Part shown: in pieces, positions 9,210-18,684 of the stretch | How positions within the stretch are numbered: the stretch's first letter is position 1 | Layout of the letters: each line of letters begins with the position of its first letter | Source of the DNA: Bacillus sp. OV322 | Lineage (GTDB): Bacteria; Bacillota; Bacilli; Bacillales; DSM-1321 | Assembly: GCF_900112495.1 (NCBI RefSeq) | Contig: NZ_FOMA01000002.1 | Coordinates: 434,001-498,000, forward strand | Direction of reading: 5' to 3' | DNA: 64,000 nucleotides | Made by a program: the position numbers and the translations under genes | Notes under the pieces: generated by a model | What the model was told of the DNA's origin: nothing | The model's database searches: none | Seen by the model: only the letters and a program-made list of their open reading frames with translations

Positions 9210-9506
9210 TTAAAGGGAAACCTTGGTTTTCGCGCTTTTTTTCATCCTATTAAAATATACAAAATCACAGACAGCGCTAGGAGAACGAAATGAGATTCTG
9301 TTTGGGTAGCTAAGATAGCATAAGCATGATTCCCTGCCGGTTTTGCAATGCGGCAGATGAATCAGCTCACTGTCAAAGCTTGTGTCGCGATAATAATATA
9401 GTCCGTTATTGGCCAGCCAAATGTGAAAGTTACCATGAAACAGGACAATGTTTCCTGAGGTGCTTAATTCATTCACTTCTTTTAGCATTTCCTGATAAGA
9501 CAGCAT
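9210..9506 (-). CDS. Small hypothetical protein
   Basis: A 98-residue protein not recognised. The start at MLSYQEMLKEVNEL is supported by GAGGAG about 11 nt upstream; a longer in-frame reading extends to 9563. The middle has alternating hydrophobic and aromatic residues (VLFHGNFHIWLANNGLYYYRD) followed by HLPHCKTGRESCLCYLSYP, with three cysteines. It may be a small soluble domain. No signal peptide or membrane segment. Divergent from the hemD-like gene. Confidence 0.5.
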   Translation of the reverse strand: MLSYQEMLKEVNELSTSGNIVLFHGNFHIWLANNGLYYYRDTSFDSELIHLPHCKTGRESCLCYLSYPNRISFRSPSAVCDFVYFNRMKKSAKTKVSL

Positions 9507-9678
9507 TGTTTGCACCACTCCTCTATTTATCTTCTTGCCATGCATTATTTCCAAATCTATCAAAATGTATACTGTTTAGCGGTGTCTTTGATTCATTTAG
9601 AATAATAGCTGTTTCTTTACTATTCCTATCCGCTATAATGGAATACAAAATCATTTTCATACGGAAAGAGGGAGAGCA

Positions 9679-10488
9679 ATGGGAAAAGGATTAGCCGGCA
9701 GAAAAGTTGCCATTGGCGGCTCGCGGAAAACAGAGGAAATGAGCTTGCTGATTGAAAAACAGGGAGGAGTCCCAGTTGTACGGTCTCTGCAGGGTACGGT
9801 TTTTTTAGCAGAAGAACAAACGGCACCGCATATTAAGTCTTTTATTGATTTTCAGGCGGACTGGTCTATATTCACGACAGGAGCAGGCATTGAAACGTTA
9901 ATACGTATAGCCGGGAAGATGGGTATGGAGGAACCGTTTTTGCAGGCTGTCCGAAAAACAAAAGTGGCATCACGGGGCTATAAAACGGCAGGTGCCTTAA
10001 AGAAGCTGGGTATTGATATTACGGCGGCGGACAGTGACGGTACGACAAGTGGACTGGTTCAGGCGCTTAATAGCTTTGACTTTAACGGAAAAAAGGTCAT
10101 GGTTCAGCTTCACGGAGAGAAGGCTCCCTCCCTTATCTCTTTTCTTGAAAATAACGGAGCCGCTGTGATGCAGATTCTTCCTTATCAGCATATTGCTCCA
10201 GAACGGGAAACGGTGGAAAAGTTATGCAAAGAACTGATAAGGGGTGAAGTGGATGCGGTTTGTTTCACAACGGCCATACAGGTTTTTTCTCTTTTTGCTT
10301 TTGCCAGAAAAGAAGGGTGCTTAGAGGGCCTTATACATTCCTTTGGCAGCCATGCAATGGCGGCCGCAGTCGGCAAGGTCACAGCGGATGCATTGAAGGA
10401 AGTAGGAATAGAGCGGATACTGGTGCCTGGCAAGGAAAGAATGGGAGCCATGGTTGTAGAGCTTTCCCGCTATTATGAAAACCAGTAA
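9679..10488 (+). CDS. Uroporphyrinogen-III synthase family protein (HemD-like)
   Basis: A 269-residue two-domain protein of the HemD fold: SIFTTGAGIETLI, TKVASRGYKTAGALKKLGI and FTTAIQVFSLFAFA correspond to conserved blocks of uroporphyrinogen-III synthases, which cyclise and invert ring D of hydroxymethylbilane. It is isolated from any hem operon here, so it may be a second, specialised paralogue. Sequence divergence means enzymatic activity is inferred, not shown. A candidate -10 (TATAAT, 9634-9639) lies upstream. Confidence 0.75.
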   Translation: MGKGLAGRKVAIGGSRKTEEMSLLIEKQGGVPVVRSLQGTVFLAEEQTAPHIKSFIDFQADWSIFTTGAGIETLIRIAGKMGMEEPFLQAVRKTKVASRGYKTAGALKKLGIDITAADSDGTTSGLVQALNSFDFNGKKVMVQLHGEKAPSLISFLENNGAAVMQILPYQHIAPERETVEKLCKELIRGEVDAVCFTTAIQVFSLFAFARKEGCLEGLIHSFGSHAMAAAVGKVTADALKEVGIERILVPGKERMGAMVVELSRYYENQ

Positions 10489-10519
10489 CAAAGCTGGCGG
10501 ATACCCGGCAGCTTTGTTA
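10486..10519. terminator. Hairpin between convergent hemD-like and gltC genes
   Basis: TAACAAAGCTG pairs with CAGCTTTGTTA across a GC-rich loop and touches both stop codons. There is no long T-run, so its strength is uncertain. Confidence 0.55.
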
Positions 10520-11419
10520 TTGATAATGCTCCAGAACGGTGAAAAATTCTTTGATGAATTGATAGAAATCCTTTTCTGATGGAGCGAGTTCCCTGGTTTT
10601 AGGCGTAATGATCCCAACTGTTCTCCTTACCCTGGGAGCTTCGATTGGAATTTTTGCGGTAAAACGCGGGGTGGAGTCGTAAAAGGTGCCGTCTGGAAGA
10701 ATACTGACGCCCATTCCTGCTGACACAAGCCCTTTGATGGCATCCATGTCTGCTCCTTCTGAAGCTGTTTTTGGCTTGAAACCTGCTTGCCTGCATGCTT
10801 CCACTGCAATTCTCCGCAGCACGTAACCTGCAGGAAACAGCACAAAATCATCGTTGCGAAGCTCACTTAGAGCCAGGCTTTTCTTTTCAGCAAGGGGATG
10901 ATTGATAGGCACTAGAGCTGACAGGTTTTCTGTAAATAATATGCGGGTGTTAATTTCTTCATCCTCAGGGGGGACAGGGCCGAGCAGGGCTAAATTGATA
11001 TCCCCATTTTTTACGGATTCAATCAGCGAAGAATAAGAACCCTGATGCAGATGAAAGGAAACGCTTGGCTGCTTATTTTTATAAGCAGATATGATTGTGG
11101 GCAGCAGGTAGCTGGCAAGGCTTGTCGGATAGCCGATTTTGATCGTGCCATGCTCAGGGTTCAAGTATTCATCCACCTGTCCTTTGGCGTAATCAATCGC
11201 TTTAATGGCTGTTTTGATGTGATGCAGAAAAATCTTGCCGATGTGGGTGAGTTTAATATTTCTTCCAGCCCGTTCGAATAACTGTACGCCGAGTTCAGTC
11301 TCCAATTTTGATATCTGAAGACTTATTGCGGATTGGGCAACATGAAGATGCACGGCTGCTTCTGATACATGCTCCCGTTCTGCTACCTCGATAAAATAGC
11401 GCAATTGCCTCAATTCCAT
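10517..11419 (-). CDS. gltC: LysR-type activator of glutamate synthase, GltC
   Basis: A 300-residue LysR regulator whose N-terminus (MELRQLRYFIEVAEREHVSE, then HLHVAQSAISLQISKLE) and effector domain (GTIKIGYPTSLASYLLPT, IKGLVSAGMGVSILP) closely match B. subtilis GltC in sequence and length. GltC activates gltAB in response to 2-oxoglutarate and is inhibited when glutamate dehydrogenase (RocG) binds it. It is divergently transcribed from gltA across an 80-130 bp control region, as in B. subtilis, and represses itself there. Confidence 0.95.
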   Translation of the reverse strand: MELRQLRYFIEVAEREHVSEAAVHLHVAQSAISLQISKLETELGVQLFERAGRNIKLTHIGKIFLHHIKTAIKAIDYAKGQVDEYLNPEHGTIKIGYPTSLASYLLPTIISAYKNKQPSVSFHLHQGSYSSLIESVKNGDINLALLGPVPPEDEEINTRILFTENLSALVPINHPLAEKKSLALSELRNDDFVLFPAGYVLRRIAVEACRQAGFKPKTASEGADMDAIKGLVSAGMGVSILPDGTFYDSTPRFTAKIPIEAPRVRRTVGIITPKTRELAPSEKDFYQFIKEFFTVLEHYQ

Positions 11420-11437
11420 TGACTCCGCCTCCTATTC

Positions 11438-11503
11438 ATCTTGAAACGAGATTATTTTAATCTAAATTATATATTGTTTATATCAATAATAACACCCTAT
11501 AAT
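11438..11503. promoter_or_regulatory. gltC-gltA divergent control region
   Basis: ATCTTGAAACGAGAT (11438-11452) is a dyad with the ATCTC-N5-GAGAT form known for GltC boxes (one mismatch). On the plus strand TTGTTT (11474-11479), 18 bp, TATAAT (11498-11503) is a good SigA promoter. This places the gltA transcript start near 11510, downstream of an ATG at 11502. Confidence 0.7.
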
Positions 11504-11549
11504 GAACAAAAGAATTGCGCCTGAAAGCAAACGAACGGAGGAGATCATA

Positions 11550-14500
11550 TTGACGTACAATCAAATGCCCAAAGAACAAGGACTCTACCGCCCTGAATTT
11601 GAGCATGATGCATGCGGAATCGGCTTATATGCCCATATAAAGGGCGATAAAACACATGACATTGTTGAAAAAGGACTGCAAATGCTTCGTCAATTAGACC
11701 ATCGCGGCGGTCAGGGAAGTGACCCGCATACAGGGGATGGAGCCGGATTGATGGTGCAGATTCCAGACCGGTTTTTCCGCTTGGCCTATCCGGAAATACA
11801 CCTTCCCACGCAGGGAAGCTATGGTGTAGGCATGCTGTTTTTCTCTAGTGATGACAAAAAACAAGGTGAAATTGAAGAGAAAATCAATGCCTATATTGAA
11901 CAAGAGGGACAATTGGTGCTTGGATGGAGAACTGTGCCTGTTGATTTCAGAAAAGTCGGGAAACTTGCGCAAAAGAGCTGCCCTTTTATTCGCCAGGTTT
12001 TTATCGGGAAAAGCCCGGAAATCGAGGAAGGACTGCAGTTTGAACGTAAATTATACATCATTAGAAAGCAGGCAGAGCAGTGGGCCCTTAAGCAGGAAAG
12101 GACTTTTTACTGTGCCAGTTTTTCAAGCAGCACGATTGTGTACAAAGGCTTGCTGACTCCACAACAGGTGGATGCATTTTACCTGGATTTGCAGGATCGG
12201 AATTTTGTTTCAGCATTTGCTTTAGTGCATTCCCGCTTTAGTACAAATACTTTTCCTAGCTGGGAGAGAGCACATCCAAACCGCTATCTGATTCATAATG
12301 GCGAAATCAATACGCTGAGAGGCAATATTAATTGGATGAAGGCCCGCGAAAGGCAATTTGTTTCAGAAGCGTTTGGCGAAGACCTCAAAAAGGTTCTTCC
12401 CATCCTTGATACAGGCGGCAGCGATTCCTCGATTCTTGACAATGCCCTGGAATTTTTCATTTTGTCCGGCCGCAAGCCTGCACATGCAGCGATGATGCTC
12501 ATCCCGGAGCCATGGTCTGAGAACCCCCATATTTCTAAGGAAAAAAGGGCGTTTTACGAATATCACAGTATGCTGATGGAGCCATGGGACGGACCGACTG
12601 CGATTTCTTTTACAGATGGAAAGCAAATCGGCGCAATGCTTGACCGGAACGGATTGCGCCCGGCACGTTATTATGTAACAAAAGATGACTATGTTATTTT
12701 CTCTTCTGAAGTTGGCGTCCTTGACTTAGAGCAGGAAAATATTCTCTACAAAGAACGTTTAAGCCCAGGGAAAATGCTGCTGATTGATTTGGAGAAAGGC
12801 AGGATTATTTCTGATGAAGAAATCAAATCAGAAATGGCAGCCGAGCATCCATACCAGCAATGGCTTGACGAACAGATTGTAAAATTGCCTGAGGGATCAC
12901 ATGAAGCGGAGGAAATAGAAGTTTCAGACATCGTTGAGCGCCAAAGGGCTTTCGGCTATACCTATGAAGATATTAATAAATATCTGATTCCTCTTGCAGC
13001 GGAGGGAAAAGACCCGCTTGGTTCCATGGGGAATGATATGCCTCTTGCTGTATTGTCGGACCAGCCACAGTCGCTGTTTAATTACTTCAAGCAATTGTTT
13101 GCACAGGTAACCAATCCGCCGATCGATTCCATCCGCGAGCAGATTGTTACATCTGCTGTGACCTACTTAGGCAAAGAAGGTGATTTGCTTCATCCGGATG
13201 AGAGGAACTGCCGCCGGATTCAGCTTGAAAGCCCCGTATTATCAGCCGGACAATTCCAAGCGATAAAGAAAAATGAATGGCCGGATTTTAAAAGTGTTAC
13301 GATATCTGCTGTTTTTTCAGAAAATTTGGAAATGGAGCTGGAACACATCCTTAGCACTGCGGAGGAAGCCATTGCAGCAGGTGCAAGTATCCTGATTCTC
13401 TCAGACCGTGGCATGAATAAGACGAAAACAGCACTTCCTCCTTTACTTGCTGTAAGTGCACTTCACCAGCATCTTGTGCGCCTCGGCATCCGTACGAAAG
13501 CAAGCATTATTGCAGAATCAGGAGAAGTGAGGGAGGTGCATCATTTTGCCGCACTGATCGGATACGGTGCAGATGCTGTTTATCCTTACCTTGCTTTTGC
13601 ATCATATAAGCAGGCTGCGAGTGATGGAATTCTTCCTATTCGTTATGAAGAAAGCGTCCGCCAGTACATCTGGGGAATCACGGAGGGTGTAATTAAAGTG
13701 ATGTCCAAGATGGGGATTTCCACCGTGCAAAGCTATCGCGGCGCCCAGATTTTTGAGGCTGTTGGAATCAGTGCCGAGGTGATTGGAAAGTATTTCAGCG
13801 GCACGGCCTCACAGCTTGGCGGCATCGGCCTGGAAACGATTGAGGAAGAGACACTGAGACGGCATCATCAAGCGTATGTTCATCATTATGAAGAGACGCT
13901 TGAATCGGGCAGCGATTTCCAATGGAGAAAATCGGGGGAGCACCATGCATTTAACCCTAAGACCATTCATACCCTGCAGTGGGCATGCCGAAAAGGGGAC
14001 TACCGCTTATTTAAGCAGTTTTCACATTTAGCGGATGAAGAGCGGATGAGTTTTCTGCGCAATTTATTTTCTTATAAAAAAGTACAGCAGCCATTGCCAA
14101 TTGATGAAGTGGAATCGGTAAGCTCCATTGTGCGCCGTTTCAAAACAGGAGCCATGTCTTTTGGTTCATTGAGCAAAGAGGCGCATGAGACGCTGGCGAT
14201 TGGTATGAACCGGCTCGGAGGAAAAAGCAACAGCGGTGAAGGCGGAGAGGATTCAAGGCGGTTTTACCCTGATGAAAACGGAGATAACCGCAGAAGCGCT
14301 ATCAAACAAATTGCTTCAGGCCGTTTTGGAGTGAGCAGCCATTATCTTGTTAATGCGGATGAACTGCAGATCAAAATGGCCCAGGGAGCAAAGCCTGGCG
14401 AGGGCGGTCAGCTGCCCGGAAGCAAGGTGTATCCGTGGGTCGCAGATGTTCGCAGATCAACACCTGGAGTAGGGCTGATTTCGCCTCCTCCGCATCATGA

Positions 14501-16109
14501 TATTTACTCGATCGAAGATTTGGCGCAGCTTATCCATGACTTGAAAAATGCAAATCGTGAAGCAAGGATCAGTGTGAAGCTTGTAGCCAAGGCTGGTGTC
14601 GGAACGATTGCGGCCGGAGTTGCTAAGGGTGCTGCGGATGTAATCGTGATCAGTGGCTATGACGGCGGAACTGGGGCTTCTCCCAAAACGAGCATCAAGC
14701 ATACAGGTCTGCCATGGGAGCTTGGGCTTGCTGAAGCACACCAGACACTGATGCTGAATGGGCTGCGGGACAGGGTTGTCCTGGAAACGGACGGCAAGCT
14801 CATGACAGGAAAAGATGTAGTGATGGCAGCGCTGCTGGGTGCGGAAGAATTTGGATTTGCAACTGCGCCTCTTGTTGTAATGGGCTGTATCATGATGCGT
14901 GCCTGCCATTTGGATACATGTCCTGTGGGAGTTGCCACACAAAATCCTGAACTCCGCGAAAAGTTTGCCGGAGATCCCGAGCATATTGTCCATTACATGC
15001 GTTTTGTTGCGGAGGAAGTGCGTGAGATTATGGCGGAGCTTGGTTTTAGAACGATTGAAGATATGGTCGGCCGCACAGATGTCCTTACTGTCAGCGAACG
15101 TGCTAAGTTACACTGGAAAGCAAAGCACCTCGACTTATCGGCACTGCTGTATCAGCCTAAGGGAGCACGCACATTTAAAACTCCTCAAAACCATGGAATT
15201 GAAGATTCTCTTGATATGAAGGAAATTCTTCCTGCGGCGGAAAAGGCACTTAGTGAAGGGGTTCCGTTTGAGGCATCCTACTCCATTACCAATGTGAATC
15301 GTGTGGCTGGCACGATTACGGGCAGCGAGATATCAAAGCGCTACGGTGAAGAAGGGCTTCCGGAGGATACAATTAAACTCCGGTTTAAAGGATCAGCCGG
15401 GCAAAGCTTTGGTGCCTTTGTGCCAAAGGGAATGACAATGATTGTCACGGGTGATGTGAATGATTATTTTGGAAAAGGCTTATCAGGAGGAAAACTGGCA
15501 GTCAGCGCTCCTTCTTCCTCCAAGCAATTTGCTGGAGGCAATGTGATTGCCGGAAATGTGGCATTGTACGGAGCTGTTGGCGGGGAAGCGTATCTCAATG
15601 GCCGCGCAGGCGAGCGCTTTGCAGTCAGAAACAGCGGAGCGGATGTTGTTGTTGAAGGAATCGGTGATCATGGCTGCGAATATATGACCGGCGGCCGGGC
15701 CGTCATTATGGGTGACACAGGCAAGAACTTTGCTGCAGGAATGTCTGGCGGTATTGCTTATGTACTTCCTGATGATAAAGAAGGATTTTACTCATTATGC
15801 AATATGGAAATGATTGAGTTTGAAAAATTGACGGATAAAAAGGAACTGAATGAATTAAAGGAGCTGATCATAAAGCACTTCCTTTATACAGAGAGTTCAA
15901 AGGCTTTATATGTACTGGGAAATTGGGAAGAAGCTTCAGCCCATTTTGTTAAAGTCATTCCTAAAGATTATAAACGCATGATGGAAAGCATATCCGAACA
16001 AAAGTCAGCGGGTGCTTCAGATGAGCAGGCCAGGCTGAACGCTTTTCATCTTCATTCTAAAAAAGTAAAAAAGGCATCGCCTGACACTCTTGGAGTGGTG
16101 ATGCAGTAA
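11550..16109 (+). CDS. gltA: Glutamate synthase [NADPH] large subunit
   Basis: Transfers the glutamine amide to 2-oxoglutarate, giving two glutamates. I chose a TTG start at 11550: GGAGGAG lies just upstream, the resulting MTYNQMPKEQGLYRPEFEHD matches B. subtilis GltA, and the in-frame ATG at 11502 overlaps the promoter -10 box. With this start the protein has 1519 residues. Cys22 (EHDACGIG) becomes the N-terminal nucleophile after propeptide removal. Class II amidotransferase, central, FMN-binding synthase and C-terminal GXGXG beta-helix domains follow in order. CIMMRACHLDTC provides the 3Fe-4S cysteines (C-x5-C-x4-C). It is 17 bp from gltB. Confidence 0.96.
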   Translation: MTYNQMPKEQGLYRPEFEHDACGIGLYAHIKGDKTHDIVEKGLQMLRQLDHRGGQGSDPHTGDGAGLMVQIPDRFFRLAYPEIHLPTQGSYGVGMLFFSSDDKKQGEIEEKINAYIEQEGQLVLGWRTVPVDFRKVGKLAQKSCPFIRQVFIGKSPEIEEGLQFERKLYIIRKQAEQWALKQERTFYCASFSSSTIVYKGLLTPQQVDAFYLDLQDRNFVSAFALVHSRFSTNTFPSWERAHPNRYLIHNGEINTLRGNINWMKARERQFVSEAFGEDLKKVLPILDTGGSDSSILDNALEFFILSGRKPAHAAMMLIPEPWSENPHISKEKRAFYEYHSMLMEPWDGPTAISFTDGKQIGAMLDRNGLRPARYYVTKDDYVIFSSEVGVLDLEQENILYKERLSPGKMLLIDLEKGRIISDEEIKSEMAAEHPYQQWLDEQIVKLPEGSHEAEEIEVSDIVERQRAFGYTYEDINKYLIPLAAEGKDPLGSMGNDMPLAVLSDQPQSLFNYFKQLFAQVTNPPIDSIREQIVTSAVTYLGKEGDLLHPDERNCRRIQLESPVLSAGQFQAIKKNEWPDFKSVTISAVFSENLEMELEHILSTAEEAIAAGASILILSDRGMNKTKTALPPLLAVSALHQHLVRLGIRTKASIIAESGEVREVHHFAALIGYGADAVYPYLAFASYKQAASDGILPIRYEESVRQYIWGITEGVIKVMSKMGISTVQSYRGAQIFEAVGISAEVIGKYFSGTASQLGGIGLETIEEETLRRHHQAYVHHYEETLESGSDFQWRKSGEHHAFNPKTIHTLQWACRKGDYRLFKQFSHLADEERMSFLRNLFSYKKVQQPLPIDEVESVSSIVRRFKTGAMSFGSLSKEAHETLAIGMNRLGGKSNSGEGGEDSRRFYPDENGDNRRSAIKQIASGRFGVSSHYLVNADELQIKMAQGAKPGEGGQLPGSKVYPWVADVRRSTPGVGLISPPPHHDIYSIEDLAQLIHDLKNANREARISVKLVAKAGVGTIAAGVAKGAADVIVISGYDGGTGASPKTSIKHTGLPWELGLAEAHQTLMLNGLRDRVVLETDGKLMTGKDVVMAALLGAEEFGFATAPLVVMGCIMMRACHLDTCPVGVATQNPELREKFAGDPEHIVHYMRFVAEEVREIMAELGFRTIEDMVGRTDVLTVSERAKLHWKAKHLDLSALLYQPKGARTFKTPQNHGIEDSLDMKEILPAAEKALSEGVPFEASYSITNVNRVAGTITGSEISKRYGEEGLPEDTIKLRFKGSAGQSFGAFVPKGMTMIVTGDVNDYFGKGLSGGKLAVSAPSSSKQFAGGNVIAGNVALYGAVGGEAYLNGRAGERFAVRNSGADVVVEGIGDHGCEYMTGGRAVIMGDTGKNFAAGMSGGIAYVLPDDKEGFYSLCNMEMIEFEKLTDKKELNELKELIIKHFLYTESSKALYVLGNWEEASAHFVKVIPKDYKRMMESISEQKSAGASDEQARLNAFHLHSKKVKKASPDTLGVVMQ

Positions 16110-16126
16110 GAAAAGGGGGAGAGAAG

Positions 16127-17608
16127 ATGGGAAAAACAACAGGTTTTATGGAATATCCCCGTGAAAAGGGGCCGGAACGGGATCCAATAGCCAGGCTGAA
16201 TGACTGGAATGAATATGTCACTGCCATTCCGGACGATATGGCAGTGAGGCAAGGCGCCCGCTGTATGGATTGTGCCACTCCTTTTTGCCATATGGGAATG
16301 GAAGTTGCAGGAGTCACGACAGGCTGCCCCATTCATAACCTGATACCTGAGTGGAATGATTTAGTGTACCGGGGAAAATGGAAGGAAGCGCTCGGCAGGC
16401 TTTTAAAAACAAACAACTTTCCTGAATTCACTGGCCGGGTATGTCCTGCACCTTGTGAAGGATCCTGCACTCTTTCTATTACTGATCCTGCCGTTACGAT
16501 AAAAAACATTGAACGGGCCATTATAGATAAAGGCTTTGAAAATGGCTGGATCACACCGCGGATTCCAAAGATCTCCACTGGCAAAAAGGTGGCGATTATA
16601 GGCTCGGGGCCTGCAGGACTGGCCAGCGCCGACCAATTGAACCAGGCCGGGCACGCTGTCACTGTTTACGAACGCTCGGACCGTGCCGGAGGGTTATTGA
16701 TGTACGGCATCCCGAACATGAAGCTTGAGAAACATATCGTCGAGCGCAGAATCTCTTTATTGAAGCAGGAAGGCATTGAACTTATTACAAACACAGAAGT
16801 AGGCAAGGATATTTCTGCAGAAGACTTAAAGGAGCAATATGATGCCGTTATCCTTTGCACCGGTGCCCAAAAGCAGCGTGATTTAGTGATAGAGGGCCGT
16901 GAAGCAGCAGGTGTTCATTTTGCTATGGATTATTTGACAGGCACAGCAAAAAGCATGCTGGATTCTGACTTTGCTGACGGCCAGTTCATTAACACAGAAG
17001 GCAAAGATGTGATTGTCATAGGCGGCGGAGATACGGGCGCAGATTGTGTTGCCACCGCTCTTCGTCAAAAATGCCGCAGTGTTGTCCAATTTGGGAAACA
17101 TCCTATTTTGCCTGCAGTGCGGGCGGCAGAAAATATGTGGCCTGCTTATCCCAATGTGTTCACTCTTGATTATGCCTATGAAGAAGCGGAAGCTGGATTT
17201 GGCAGAGATCCGCGGCAATATGAAATCGGGACAAAGAAAATCATAGCGGATGTAAATGGGCATGTGAAGGAACTTCATACGATGGGGATGGAAAGAATCG
17301 CTGAAGAAAACGGGTCCTATTTCTACAGGGAAATCCCTGGTACTGAAAAGGTCTGGGATGCACAGTATGTTTTTATAGCCATTGGATTTGAAGGCACGAG
17401 CGAGCCTCTGCTTAACGCATTCGGAGTACACGCAAGCGGGCAAAAAGCAGAAGCGGTCCACGGAGATTACCGGACGAATGTGGAAGGAGTTTTTGCTGCA
17501 GGAGATGCGAGATGCGGGCAAAGCCTGATTGTCTGGGCCATCCAGGAAGGCCGTGAAGCTGCACGTGAGGTGGACCGCTATTTAATGGGGAGTTCAAACC
17601 TGCCTTGA
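16127..17608 (+). CDS. gltB: Glutamate synthase small subunit
   Basis: A 493-residue flavoprotein that passes electrons from NADPH through FAD and Fe-S clusters to GltA. N-terminal cysteine motifs GARCMDCATPFCH, TTGCPIHNL and GRVCPAPCEGSC ligate the 4Fe-4S clusters. GSGPAGLASADQL is the FAD-binding dinucleotide fold and GGGDTGADCVATA the NADPH-binding fold. C-terminal GVFAAGDARCGQSL closes the FAD site. Strong ribosome-binding site (AAGGGGGAG), same operon as gltA. Confidence 0.96.
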   Translation: MGKTTGFMEYPREKGPERDPIARLNDWNEYVTAIPDDMAVRQGARCMDCATPFCHMGMEVAGVTTGCPIHNLIPEWNDLVYRGKWKEALGRLLKTNNFPEFTGRVCPAPCEGSCTLSITDPAVTIKNIERAIIDKGFENGWITPRIPKISTGKKVAIIGSGPAGLASADQLNQAGHAVTVYERSDRAGGLLMYGIPNMKLEKHIVERRISLLKQEGIELITNTEVGKDISAEDLKEQYDAVILCTGAQKQRDLVIEGREAAGVHFAMDYLTGTAKSMLDSDFADGQFINTEGKDVIVIGGGDTGADCVATALRQKCRSVVQFGKHPILPAVRAAENMWPAYPNVFTLDYAYEEAEAGFGRDPRQYEIGTKKIIADVNGHVKELHTMGMERIAEENGSYFYREIPGTEKVWDAQYVFIAIGFEGTSEPLLNAFGVHASGQKAEAVHGDYRTNVEGVFAAGDARCGQSLIVWAIQEGREAAREVDRYLMGSSNLP

Positions 17609-17669
17609 AAAAGGGATTTCCCCTCTGAATGGCGAAAATAGCATCATGTCATTATTTCTGGGGGGAATT

Positions 17670-18230
17670 ATGAAAAAGAACGTTTATTTCGTCAGGCATG
17701 CGGAAGCGGAAGGGCAAGCCTATGATGCCCGGCTTACAGACCGGGGGCAGGAACAGGCAAGCCACTTGTCGGCTGCGCTTTCTGGTGTGAGTATTGACAG
17801 GATTATTTCGAGCCCTTTTTTGCGGGCGGTTCAAACAGCTGGGCCGCTGGCTGAGAAAAGAAACCTGGAGATAGAAATAGATGAAAGACTATCAGAGAGA
17901 GTTTTAGGCAGTGGAAATTTGCCTGATTGGCTGGGAAAATTGGAATCATCTTTTACGGATTTAGAAGTTAAGCTGGAAGGCGGGGAATCCAGCCGTGAAG
18001 CAATGACGCGCGGAACTGCTGTTGTGGAAGATGCTTTGAAAAGTGATGAAGAGCATATTTTGCTTGTCACACACGGAAATTTAATGTCACTGATGATTAA
18101 GCATTATCAGCCCGAATTTGGGTTTGAAGACTGGAAGAAGCTTGGAAACCCGGATGTGTTTTTGCTGAAAGTGAATGGAGATGCAGCATCTTTATCGAGA
18201 ATATGGGAGAATGACAAATTGAGTGTTTAG
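17670..18230 (+). CDS. Histidine phosphatase (phosphoglycerate-mutase-like) family protein
   Basis: A 186-residue member of the branch-1 histidine phosphatases. The N-terminal VRHAEAEG carries the phospho-accepting His, SSPFLRAVQTAGPLA the conserved Arg, and LVTHGNLMSLM the second catalytic His. The start at MKKNVYF follows GGGGGGAA; a longer reading from 17646 has the Shine-Dalgarno inside it. It follows gltB by about 60 bp and may be read through from the glt operon. Substrate unknown. Confidence 0.85.
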   Translation: MKKNVYFVRHAEAEGQAYDARLTDRGQEQASHLSAALSGVSIDRIISSPFLRAVQTAGPLAEKRNLEIEIDERLSERVLGSGNLPDWLGKLESSFTDLEVKLEGGESSREAMTRGTAVVEDALKSDEEHILLVTHGNLMSLMIKHYQPEFGFEDWKKLGNPDVFLLKVNGDAASLSRIWENDKLSV

Positions 18231-18244
18231 CATTCTCTGTGATT

Positions 18245-18273
18245 AGGAGCTGTCTTTCTGATAGCTCCTTTTT
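18245..18273 (+). terminator. Terminator after histidine phosphatase gene
   Basis: AGGAGCT...AGCTCCT stem with an 11-nt loop and T5. Confidence 0.8.
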
Positions 18274-18328
18274 GCTGCTCCTTGAAGATAGGAGGGGGTG
18301 CAAGCATTCTATTAAACAGGTTAAACAT

Positions 18329-18433
18329 GAATTTCGCTCATATAATACAGGAATTCGCTCGAATCAGACTGGATTTGGATCGAAAGAACGTACATTTGGC
18401 TTGAATCGAGACAGGTTTGGCGTTGTTATCCAT
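18329..18433. repeat. Array B: five degenerate 21-bp tandem units
   Basis: Units start at 18329, 18350, 18371, 18392 and 18413. The core GAATTCGCTCGAAT of unit 2 decays through GGATTTGGATCGAAAG and ACATTTGGCTTGAATCG. The reverse complement (ATTCGAGCGAATTC) matches array C units, so this is the same family in inverted orientation. It lies between a terminator and the TTG-started hydrolase gene. The 250 bp after it hold no other recognisable feature. Confidence 0.75.
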
Positions 18434-18684
18434 TTAATTGGAAAAAATTGTGTGAAAAAATAAATAAAACAGTTCAAACCCGTTCAGTAAGGGAAGTTTC
18501 TTCAATAGAAGCGCCCGGAAGTCCAAAAATATTGCTTTTCCGGCTGAATAGGGACAGAAAAATGGAGAAGTGCACAATCAGTTAACGGAAGCGTGCATAC
18601 ACATATGGTAGAGAGTGCGGAAGACAGCGAAAATGGACGAGACCTCAAGAGGTTAAAATCTGATGCAGACGGGGAGTGTAAGGT

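Noticed and set aside
12293-12626. Long antisense frames inside gltA, and similar ones inside uvrB, uvrA, katE and the his genes
   Set aside because: They mirror the codon structure of highly conserved genes and have no Shine-Dalgarno or recognisable products.
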